57,534 nucleotides of DNA from Clostridia bacterium. Lineage in GTDB: Bacteria > Bacillota > Clostridia > Oscillospirales > Acutalibacteraceae. The DNA is taken from assembly GCA_017502085.1 (NCBI GenBank), contig JAFVVQ010000034.1, forward strand, positions 1 through 57,534, given 5' to 3'. The first letter of the stretch is position 1. Each line of letters opens with the position of its first letter. This document shows positions 7,484 through 14,968 of this stretch, one piece after another. Both the position numbers and the translations under genes were made by a program. The notes under the pieces are model-generated. The model did no database searches. It saw only the letters and a program-made list of their open reading frames with translations, and was not told where the DNA came from.

Positions 7484-9088
7484 ATGAAAAAAATCGTATC
7501 TTTTATTTTAGTTTTTTCTCTGATTTTCTGCTTTGCTTCGTGTGTAAAGGATAATCCCGAAAAACCCGTAAATGAATCAACAACAAATGTAGAAGAAACA
7601 AGCGATAACACATTGCCCGAAAAGAAAAATGCCGTGGAGTTTCTTTCTGTTTATACAGAAAAAGCCTATGAATATGAAACATATACTGAAGAGTATTACT
7701 ATCTGACAGAGGTAAACTATCAGAAATTGCATCTTTCAGAAGAAAATGAAAAAGAATATCCCCGCCTTGCAAAAGCTCTTGATTCTCTTAATGCTGATAA
7801 AACAGAGTTCTATAAGGATAAGGCAAAAGAGCTTGATGAGTATGCATCGGAACAGCTTGATTATTATTATGAAGACGGCGAACAGCCTGCGGTTTACACC
7901 GCAAAAAACGAATACTTTCTTCAAAGAGCAGATAACGTTGTTCTGAGTATCAGAAGCGATTCCGATGAGTTTTCGGGCGGTGCACATCCCAACTACGGCT
8001 ACGGCGGATATAACTTCGATACCGTAACGGGTAAAGAACTTGTTATAACCGATGTTATGACCGACATTTCATCTCTTCCTGCAATTCTTTCGGAAAAGAT
8101 AAATTCAAAAGATGAATTTGCAGACGGATTTTTCGGTTCACTTGAAGAGACACTTTCGGAATACACGGCAGAACAGTTTAACTGGACAATCGGTTATAAG
8201 GGTGTAACTTTTTATTTCAGTCCCTATGAAATCGCGTCCTTTGCCGCAGGTCTTATTACCGCAACGGTTAATTTTGACGAATATCCCGAGCTTTTCAATA
8301 AGAAATATACGGTTGCCCCCGAATCCTATGCCGTAACACTTTCCGAATGGAGCGACGTTGAGTTTGATAAGAATCCGTCTGACGGTAAAAAAGATACTAT
8401 CAGCGTCGGTCTTTCGTATTACACGGAAGAAGGCTCATATAAAGATATCAGTCTTAATCTCAACGGTAATGAATTCACGGTTGAAGATGTTTATGCTTTC
8501 AGTGCCGAATATTATCTTGTCAATTCAAAAGGCAGATGTTTTGTTTATCTTGTGCCTCACGGCTTTAACGATTACACAAACATTCTTGTTTATGACCTGA
8601 ACGGCAATGAGATAAAAGAAGCAGGTGAACTTGACAGAACTGCTTTCGGCAGTCTGGTCTGGGAGGATGAAAATGAAGATACCCATCAGGCGAAGCTTCT
8701 TTTCAATAACCCTGCACAGTTTGTTCTTGAAACAACCTTTGATATTCTCGGAACATACGCTGCCGATAAAACCTACACCGTGAATTCCGAAACAGGTATG
8801 CCCGAATCAACCGATGAATTCTATACCATAGACAAAAGCTTCCCGTTCGTTCTTAAATCAAAAGAAGCTTTCAACGTTAAAATCCTTCCCGATATGAAAA
8901 CCGAACTTGTTAAAGCAGGCTCGGAATTCACACTTCTGCGTACAGACGGCAAAACCTTTGTTGATGCAAAGCTCGGTGACGGCAGAGAATGCAGAATTTA
9001 TGTTGAGAGAAACAGAACGGATTATCAGCTCTGTATCAACGGAATACCCGAATATGAGCTTTTTGAAGAGATTTATTACGCAGGATAA
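7484..9088 (+). CDS. Lipoprotein with DUF4163/DUF3298 (RsiV-like) domain
   Basis: 534 residues. SD AGGTGAT precedes ATG 7484. The lipobox FASC puts the lipidated Cys at residue 20. Residues about 45-265 match the DUF4163-DUF3298 pair: YYLTEVNYQKL, then SGGAHPNYGYGGYNFD, then TGKELVITDVM. This pair occurs in RsiV anti-sigma factors and in the PdaC family, where it lies outside the membrane. The remaining 270 residues are beta-rich and unassigned. No cytoplasmic sigma-binding segment or peptidoglycan deacetylase domain is present, so it is neither RsiV nor PdaC. It is co-transcribed with the gene at 9105 (16-base gap). Confidence 0.85.
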   Translation: MKKIVSFILVFSLIFCFASCVKDNPEKPVNESTTNVEETSDNTLPEKKNAVEFLSVYTEKAYEYETYTEEYYYLTEVNYQKLHLSEENEKEYPRLAKALDSLNADKTEFYKDKAKELDEYASEQLDYYYEDGEQPAVYTAKNEYFLQRADNVVLSIRSDSDEFSGGAHPNYGYGGYNFDTVTGKELVITDVMTDISSLPAILSEKINSKDEFADGFFGSLEETLSEYTAEQFNWTIGYKGVTFYFSPYEIASFAAGLITATVNFDEYPELFNKKYTVAPESYAVTLSEWSDVEFDKNPSDGKKDTISVGLSYYTEEGSYKDISLNLNGNEFTVEDVYAFSAEYYLVNSKGRCFVYLVPHGFNDYTNILVYDLNGNEIKEAGELDRTAFGSLVWEDENEDTHQAKLLFNNPAQFVLETTFDILGTYAADKTYTVNSETGMPESTDEFYTIDKSFPFVLKSKEAFNVKILPDMKTELVKAGSEFTLLRTDGKTFVDAKLGDGRECRIYVERNRTDYQLCINGIPEYELFEEIYYAG

Positions 9089-9104
9089 AAGGAGATAATT
9101 TAAA

Positions 9105-9896
9105 ATGATTAAAAAAATAACGGCAATTATGCTCGCTCTTATTACTGCTTTTGCAATGATGAGCATTTCAATGACTTCGGCATCAGCCGCAACAAAGGTT
9201 ATTGAAATCAGCAAGTTACCCCCAATCTATTACGGAGAAACCCTCAAAAATTCAAACCTTACCCCTTGCTTTCCATCGCTTGACTACAATCAGGTGCCTT
9301 ATTATTCGGAAATCAAGTCAACGCATGTTCCTGATTGCGACGGCGAGGTAGCTGACCCGCAAAAGGAATATTATGTGCTCACAACATTCTATATCGGCGG
9401 CTATGAGCTTCCTGCAGCCGGTGAATTCAAGGTTGTATATGACGGCAAAGAAATACTCTGTTATGATTTTAATTCTTATAAGCCCAGTGACAGTGCATAT
9501 TTTCTTTATAAAAATGGCAGTAACGGCAAAGCAATGTGTATTATCAGAATCAAACTCGGTGGTTCTGCAACTCTCGGCACCGATATCAGCGTTATAAACG
9601 GAAAAGCATCTGCTTCAAGTTCGGTTATCGGCAATGCTGTAACGATCACGGCAGATCAGATTGACGATAAGATTTTTTATTGTTGGAATATCACAGGCGC
9701 AACCCTCGAAGATTATTATGATTCCGAAACAATGTTCACAATGGGAGTTTTCAATGTTTCTGCAGAAGCAGTTTACAAAGATTGTGAATGCAAATGCCAT
9801 AAAGGCGGAATTGCAGGCTTCTTCTATAAGATTGTTCTTTTCTTCCAGAAGCTCTTCGGAAATAATCTTGTCTGCGAATGCGGAGCAGAGCATTAA
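9105..9896 (+). CDS. Small secreted protein with InlB-type repeat and C-terminal Cys/Phe-rich module
   Basis: 263 residues; SD AAAGGAG precedes ATG 9105. Signal peptide 1-28 (ends SASA-A). Residues about 35-150 form an unassigned beta-rich domain. Residues about 155-226 are one divergent InlB-B-type repeat (ISVINGKASASSSVIG, then YCWNITGATLEDYYDSE). Residues 227-263 are the module CECKCHKGG, Phe-rich helix, CECGAEH. The protein helix is the same as in the genes at 2595 and 4672, while many codons differ, so the amino-acid sequence is under selection. It ends at a third copy of the shared terminator. Confidence 0.85.
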   Translation: MIKKITAIMLALITAFAMMSISMTSASAATKVIEISKLPPIYYGETLKNSNLTPCFPSLDYNQVPYYSEIKSTHVPDCDGEVADPQKEYYVLTTFYIGGYELPAAGEFKVVYDGKEILCYDFNSYKPSDSAYFLYKNGSNGKAMCIIRIKLGGSATLGTDISVINGKASASSSVIGNAVTITADQIDDKIFYCWNITGATLEDYYDSETMFTMGVFNVSAEAVYKDCECKCHKGGIAGFFYKIVLFFQKLFGNNLVCECGAEH

Positions 9897-9973
9897 AAAT
9901 TGAATGTTTTATCGGACGGCAGAGAAATCTGCCGTCTTTTTTTGAAAATTTGCACTAAAGTACGATGTACAAA
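9780..9973 (+). repeat. Copy C (diverged) of module-terminator-operator repeat
   Basis: Same arrangement as copies A and B: module codons, hairpin GACGGCAGA/TCTGCCGTC with GAAA loop, then the TTTGCACTAAAGTAC operator. The coding part has many silent changes from copies A and B, so it is older or was not homogenised. Confidence 0.8.
9915..9943 (+). terminator. Intrinsic terminator
   Basis: GACGGCAGA (9915-9923), GAAA loop, TCTGCCGTC (9928-9936), followed by seven T. It ends the two-gene unit 7484-9896. The stem is changed relative to 4506 with compensating bases, so the hairpin itself is conserved. Confidence 0.9.
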
Positions 9974-9994
9974 ACGGCAGGAAGGTGATATAAT
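9949..9994 (+). promoter_or_regulatory. Operator and promoter, copy 3 of the shared secretome element
   Basis: TTTGCAC (9949-9955), spacer TAAAGTACGAT and GTACAAA (9967-9973), then a consensus -10 TATAAT at 9989-9994. It serves the CAP-domain gene at 10040. Confidence 0.7.
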
Positions 9995-10039
9995 ATAATG
10001 GAATTTCAGCGTGATGCTATATCCTGAAAGGAGTTCTCT

Positions 10040-12007
10040 ATGAAAATGTTCAAAAAAATCGTTGCGGTTGCGCTTTGCCTGATTACCGCTCTTGCAGTGC
10101 TTCCGCTTTCAACCACGGCTTCAGCTTACGGCGTTGAATCGCCTACACCTCAGCAGATCGTTTCAAGATTCAATCAGATTAAATTCGATCTGGACCATCA
10201 GTCGAAGTTTGCCGAGGCATATTCTCTCAAAGCTCCCTATGCGGCAGGTGAGCTTGATGCAGAAACACAGACTCAGGCTCTTAATGCGGTTAACTTCTGC
10301 AGATATGTTGCAGGCCTGCCTGATGATGTTGAGCTTAAATCAGACCTTAGTGAGGCTTCGCAGGCAGGTGCAATGCTCAATGCAGCAAACGGTGTTCTTA
10401 CCCATAATCCGAGCCGTCCGTCGGGAATTGACAACGCTCTTTATAATCTCGGTAAAAAGGGCTGCAGCAGCTCGAATATTGCATATAACCACAACAGCGT
10501 AACCCGTTCGGTTGTATGCTTTTTGGAAGATACGGATGAGAGCAACATTTCTGCACTTGGCCACAGACGCTGGCTTCTCAACCCCTCAATGAAGTATATC
10601 GGCGTAGGTAATGTTGGAGCATATACATCGGTTTATGTTTTTGACTCTTCACGCTCGGGCTCATATACGGGCGATTATGTATGCTGGCCCGCAAAGAATA
10701 TGCCGTATGAGCTTTACGGCACTATGGAGCAGTATGCTTTTTCGGTTTCTCTCGGCAACGCATACGATACTCCCAGCCGTTCAAAGGTCAAGGTTACGGT
10801 TTCGTCGCAGAAGCTCGGTAAATCATGGACACTTGATTCTTCCTGCAACGACTATGAAAAATATATGAATGTCAATAACGATAATTACGGCACGCAGAAG
10901 TGTATCATTTTCAATGTTGGTGAGATGTTCCCCGAAAACGATACCGTCAGCGTAACGATCAGCGGCATTTCAAAGTCGGGAAGCAGCACAAGCTTGTCAT
11001 ATCAGGTTAAGTTCTTCAACATGACGGATTATATTTCCTTCCAGGGTGCTGACACTTGGTGCTATCATCCTTCCCGTACTTATTCAAATCCTCTCGTTGT
11101 GGAAGCAGATTGTGAAAACGAGGGCTATACCCTCGGCAAGTGTACAGATTGCAACAAGTATACAAAATTCAATTTTGTTGCCGCAAAGGGTCATTCATGG
11201 CAGACAAATTCCAACGGTGATAAGTATTGCTCGGAATGTAATTCGGGCGCAATTCAGATTTCACACAGCAATATTGATATTCTGAATAAAGGAACCGCAA
11301 CCGTTAAAGGCTCGCTTGCAAACGGCAGCTCCGCAACATTCATTTATTCCTCTCTCAATCCGCTGGTTGCTTCCGTCAGCTCAAGCGGTGTTATAACCGC
11401 AAACAGTGTCGGCTCAACAACGATCAGGGTGTCCGCATTGGGCATTGAAGGCTATGCGGAATGCAGGGTTAATGTGCTTCCCCGTGAATTCACCGTAACC
11501 TGGAGCGTTAACGGAGAGGTGACAACGCAGAAGGTGAAAGAGGGTGCGCCGATCGTCCCGAATGCTGACACGGATATTCCCGGCTATAAGTTTGTCAGTT
11601 GGTCTCCGTTGGTGCCTTCGGTTATGCCTGCGTCAAATCTCAATTTCACAGCCGTTCTTGTCAAGCAGACTGACATATCCATAATCAACAATCCCGGCAC
11701 GAAAACCGTAAATTACGGTGAAAAGTTAACGCTTAAAGCAAAACTCATAAACGAGCCGGAGGGCGCAAAGGTTTACTGGTATGTCAACGGTGCATTCAAA
11801 ACAGAGGGCGAATCCATAACTCTGCAGTTTATGAGCGATACGGAAATAACGGCAAAAGCAGTAAAATCCGACGGCACGCCGATAAGCAATTATGACGGCG
11901 CAGAGGTTACCGAATCCGAAACAGTAAAGGTCAAAGCAGGATTCTTCCAGAAACTCATTTATTTCTTTAAAAATCTTTTCGGTTTAATCAAAGCTGTTGA
12001 ACAGTAA
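10040..12007 (+). CDS. Secreted CAP (SCP-like) protein with BIG2-type Ig domain and cysteine-free terminal Phe helix
   Basis: 655 residues; SD AAAGGAG precedes ATG 10040. Signal peptide 1-29 (ends ASA-Y). Residues about 70-240 are a CAP domain (SQAGAMLNAANG, HNPSRPSG, and ALGHRRWLLNPSMKYIGVG, which holds the HRRWLLNP signature). About 350-405 is a small Cys-rich knuckle region (CENEGYTLGKCTDC, then KYCSEC). About 410-480 is a bacterial Ig-like group 2 domain. About 485-545 is an InlB/Flg_new-type repeat (FVSWSPLVPSVMPASNLNFTA), and a last Ig-like domain follows. The C-terminus has AGFFQKLIYFFKNLFG, matching the Phe helix of the modules upstream at 11 of 16 positions but without flanking cysteines. 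Extracellular. It is controlled by the shared operator. Confidence 0.9.
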   Translation: MKMFKKIVAVALCLITALAVLPLSTTASAYGVESPTPQQIVSRFNQIKFDLDHQSKFAEAYSLKAPYAAGELDAETQTQALNAVNFCRYVAGLPDDVELKSDLSEASQAGAMLNAANGVLTHNPSRPSGIDNALYNLGKKGCSSSNIAYNHNSVTRSVVCFLEDTDESNISALGHRRWLLNPSMKYIGVGNVGAYTSVYVFDSSRSGSYTGDYVCWPAKNMPYELYGTMEQYAFSVSLGNAYDTPSRSKVKVTVSSQKLGKSWTLDSSCNDYEKYMNVNNDNYGTQKCIIFNVGEMFPENDTVSVTISGISKSGSSTSLSYQVKFFNMTDYISFQGADTWCYHPSRTYSNPLVVEADCENEGYTLGKCTDCNKYTKFNFVAAKGHSWQTNSNGDKYCSECNSGAIQISHSNIDILNKGTATVKGSLANGSSATFIYSSLNPLVASVSSSGVITANSVGSTTIRVSALGIEGYAECRVNVLPREFTVTWSVNGEVTTQKVKEGAPIVPNADTDIPGYKFVSWSPLVPSVMPASNLNFTAVLVKQTDISIINNPGTKTVNYGEKLTLKAKLINEPEGAKVYWYVNGAFKTEGESITLQFMSDTEITAKAVKSDGTPISNYDGAEVTESETVKVKAGFFQKLIYFFKNLFGLIKAVEQ

Positions 12008-12015
12008 ATAACTCA

Positions 12016-12041
12016 GGGCCGATCTTGTGTCGGTCCTTTTT
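12016..12041 (+). terminator. Intrinsic terminator
   Basis: GGGCCGA (12016-12022), loop of seven, TCGGTCC (12030-12036), then five T. It ends the CAP gene. Confidence 0.85.
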
Positions 12042-12042
12042 G

Positions 12043-12071
12043 TTGCGTGAGATGTTTAATTATGCTATAAT
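12043..12071 (+). promoter_or_regulatory. Promoter of the helicase gene
   Basis: -35 TTGCGT (12043-12048), 17-base spacer, consensus -10 TATAAT (12066-12071). The start codon is about 25 bases beyond the expected transcription start. Confidence 0.7.
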
Positions 12072-12101
12072 AGCAATACAAATCAAATGCAGGGTGATGT
12101 T

Positions 12102-14726
12102 ATGAAAGATTTCAGTAATGTAAAATTCAAATGGACCTTCCGTGATTATCAGCAGGCGGTGCTTGATAATTCACAAAAACATCTGAAAGATAAAAGAATA
12201 CATATCGTTGCCGCGCCGGGCAGCGGTAAAACTATTCTCGGTCTTGAGCTTGTCCGCAGACAGAATGCGCCTGCACTCGTTATGTCGCCGTCTGTCACAA
12301 TCCGTCAGCAGTGGGGTGAAAGATTTATCGAGGCATATCTTCCCGAAACCGAAACCCCCGATGAATATATTTCATATTCGCTCACAAATCCCAAGCTGAT
12401 AACCTCAATCACATATCAGGCACTTCACGCCGCTTTTACAAAATCCGTTATGGAATCCGAAGCGGATGAAGATGAATTTGCAACCGAAGAAACGCAGGAT
12501 TTCAGCAATTTCGATTTGCTTTCCGAAATCAAAAAGGCAGGCATAAAAACAATCTGCCTCGATGAGGCGCATCATCTCAAAAGCGAATGGCAGAAGGCTC
12601 TCGAAAAGTTTGTTGCAATGCTTGGCGAAGGTGTCACAATCATTGCTCTGACTGCAACTCCGCCCTATGACAGCGCACCTGCTGAATGGAACAGATACCA
12701 GACCCTCTGCGGCGATATTGACGAAGAGATTTTTGTTCCTCAGCTTGTTATGCAGAAAACTCTCTGCCCTCATCAGGACTATATATATTTCAGCTATCCC
12801 ACCGCAGAAGAATCGCAGATTCTTGCTAATTACAAAGCAAAAGCAACGGCTGTTACCGATGAAATAATCAGAAGCGGTCTGCTTTCAAAGGCTCTGCAAG
12901 TGTCAAATGCCGCCAATAACGAAGAGATACTCTATGATAATCTTGCAGGCTTCAAATCGTTTGTCTGTGTTGCAAAACAAGGAAATGCCAATATCTCAAA
13001 GAGCTTTGAAGAAAAGGTTTTTGAGGGCAGAAAAGCACCCGTTTATTCAATAGCTGAAGCAGAAAAAGCATTTCAGTTTATCATCGATAAGCCCGATATA
13101 TTCACCGAAGAAATCAGCGAAGAATTAAAGGCGATTCTTTCAAAAGAAGCTCTTATTGAAAAGAAAAAAGTCCGCCTTGCTTCAAGCGATAAAATCAATA
13201 AAATGCTTGTTTCCTCAACGGGAAAACTCGGAAGCATAAATAAAATCGTTGCAAGCGAATATCAGAATCTCGGCGACTCTCTGCGTATGCTCATTCTTAC
13301 CGACTACATCAAAAAAGATATGCTGAAACTCGTCGGCACGGATGAAGAAATCCACGCTCTCGGCACGGTACCCGTATTTGAATCAATCCGCAGAACAAAT
13401 CCCGATGCAAAGGTTGCGGTGCTTTCGGGTACACTTGTGATTCTGCCCGATTCCGCCGTTGAAACTGCGCAGGAAATCGCATATAACGAAGGTGTGCCTT
13501 GCAGAATAAAGAAGCTTGAAAACACAAATCACACCGAAATCATTTTCAGCGGCTCAAATAAAAATAAGGTCAGCATCATAACAAAAGCATTTCAGCTTGG
13601 CGTTATCAACGTGCTTATCGGCACAAAATCCTTGCTCGGCGAAGGGTGGGATTCACCGAATATCAATTCCCTTATTCTTGCAAGCTTTGTGGGCAGCTTT
13701 ATGCTTTCGAATCAGATGCGAGGCAGAGCAATCCGAATTGATAAAAAGAATCCCGAAAAGGTGTCGAATATCTGGCATCTTGTGACCGTTGAGCCCGATT
13801 CAAAGGATGAAATCATAAGCGACGATTTTGAAACGATGAAACGCCGTTTTGCCTGCTTCCAGGCTCCTGCATATAACAGCGACGTTATAGAAAGCGGAAC
13901 GGACAGAATCGATATTCTCAAAGCACCCTATGATGCAAACGGACTTGAAAGCATCAACAATCAGATGCTTTCCCTTGCCGCCGCAAGAAACGTTATGGCA
14001 GGCAGATGGAATGCCGCCGTCAAGGGTAAGGCAAGACCCGAGATTGAAGAGGTCAGCGAAATTCCCGCAGAAGTTCAGCCTGCAAGCGCAGTACATAAGA
14101 ACAAGATTTATGCAATAGTTCTTGCAGTTCTGATTGTCCTTGCAATAATCATAATCGCAACGTCGGGATTCTTCGGCGGTCTGCTCGGATTCATCATTGC
14201 GGCAATATCTTCTGTATTGCTCATCAAATCCGCATCGGTTGTTATGAAGAATTCTTCGCCCGAAAAAACAGTTTCCAACATTTCAAATGCTATTCTCCGT
14301 ACTCTCAAAGAAATCGGCGAAATCGAGAGCAGGGGAGCAACCGTTTCTGTTAAGAAATCCGAAAAGAAGAATACCGTCAACTGTTCTCTTTCAAAGGCAA
14401 CTGTCAGAGAAAAGAACGTTTTTGCAAAAGCGGTTTCCGAGCTTCTTTCACCCATTGACGACCCGAGATATCTTCTCATCGGCACAAAGGGTATTTCAAA
14501 ACTCACAAGCAGAAACTATGTTCAGAGCTATGCCTGCCCGTCGGTAATTGCCGTCAATAAAGAAACTGCGGAAATTCTTGCAAAGACCCTTAAATCCGCA
14601 GGCGGAAAGTTTGAACTCGTTTTCACAAGAAACGAAAACGGCAGAAAAGAACTTTTCAAATGCCGCAAGTATTCTTATATCAACTCAAACAGCAAGCTTG
14701 TAAAAAACAAGAAGATAGTGAAATAA
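12102..14726 (+). CDS. SF2 DEAD/DEAH-box helicase-like ATPase with two membrane segments
   Basis: 874 residues. ATG 12102 is preferred over the in-frame ATG 12087 because AGGGTG lies just before it. Helicase domain 1: APGSGKT (Walker A, 38-44), DEAHH (motif II, 154-158), TATPP (motif III). Domain 2 near 507-545: LLGEGWDSPNINSLIL, then QMRGRAIR, the motif V-VI region of XPB/ComFA-type helicases. About 669-710 are two hydrophobic helices (IYAIVLAVLIVLAIIII and LLGFIIAAISSVLLI). A soluble C-terminal domain of about 150 residues follows (VSKAVSELLSPI-like). Known: SF2 proteins of this type translocate on nucleic acid. Inferred: this one is tethered to the membrane. Single-gene unit with its own promoter and terminator; no restriction or nuclease partner lies beside it. 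Confidence 0.85.
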   Translation: MKDFSNVKFKWTFRDYQQAVLDNSQKHLKDKRIHIVAAPGSGKTILGLELVRRQNAPALVMSPSVTIRQQWGERFIEAYLPETETPDEYISYSLTNPKLITSITYQALHAAFTKSVMESEADEDEFATEETQDFSNFDLLSEIKKAGIKTICLDEAHHLKSEWQKALEKFVAMLGEGVTIIALTATPPYDSAPAEWNRYQTLCGDIDEEIFVPQLVMQKTLCPHQDYIYFSYPTAEESQILANYKAKATAVTDEIIRSGLLSKALQVSNAANNEEILYDNLAGFKSFVCVAKQGNANISKSFEEKVFEGRKAPVYSIAEAEKAFQFIIDKPDIFTEEISEELKAILSKEALIEKKKVRLASSDKINKMLVSSTGKLGSINKIVASEYQNLGDSLRMLILTDYIKKDMLKLVGTDEEIHALGTVPVFESIRRTNPDAKVAVLSGTLVILPDSAVETAQEIAYNEGVPCRIKKLENTNHTEIIFSGSNKNKVSIITKAFQLGVINVLIGTKSLLGEGWDSPNINSLILASFVGSFMLSNQMRGRAIRIDKKNPEKVSNIWHLVTVEPDSKDEIISDDFETMKRRFACFQAPAYNSDVIESGTDRIDILKAPYDANGLESINNQMLSLAAARNVMAGRWNAAVKGKARPEIEEVSEIPAEVQPASAVHKNKIYAIVLAVLIVLAIIIIATSGFFGGLLGFIIAAISSVLLIKSASVVMKNSSPEKTVSNISNAILRTLKEIGEIESRGATVSVKKSEKKNTVNCSLSKATVREKNVFAKAVSELLSPIDDPRYLLIGTKGISKLTSRNYVQSYACPSVIAVNKETAEILAKTLKSAGGKFELVFTRNENGRKELFKCRKYSYINSNSKLVKNKKIVK

Positions 14727-14731
14727 TAATC

Positions 14732-14766
14732 AGGCAACATCTGTAACGATGTTGCCTTTGTTTTTC
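14732..14766 (+). terminator. Intrinsic terminator
   Basis: AGGCAACATC (14732-14741) pairs perfectly with GATGTTGCCT (14748-14757); a T-rich run follows. It ends the helicase gene. The rest of 14767-14968 holds only the promoter of the next gene. Confidence 0.9.
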
Positions 14767-14887
14767 GTGTAAATAAAATCATATGGCAATAAAAACAGAG
14801 GTGACAAAGCAGATGACGACAGTGTCTCCCGATACAGACAAAACACTGCGGTTGTTGAATTTTCATACAAAATCGGATGTTTGTATA

Positions 14888-14917
14888 TTGAATTGATTCG
14901 GATAACGGTGATAAAAT
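14888..14917 (+). promoter_or_regulatory. Possible promoter of the condensation-domain gene
   Basis: -35 TTGAAT (14888-14893), 18-base spacer, -10 TAAAAT (14912-14917). Fair match only; it is the best candidate in the gap. Confidence 0.5.
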
Positions 14918-14968
14918 TAATCGAATTTTGGATATATATGTATTTATATTATTTCAGGAGGGACAAAA

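Noticed and set aside
595-12004. LPxTG sortase signals on the surface proteins
   Set aside because: None of the secreted proteins of the island has an LPxTG-type motif; the C-terminal module or lipobox is the only candidate anchor.
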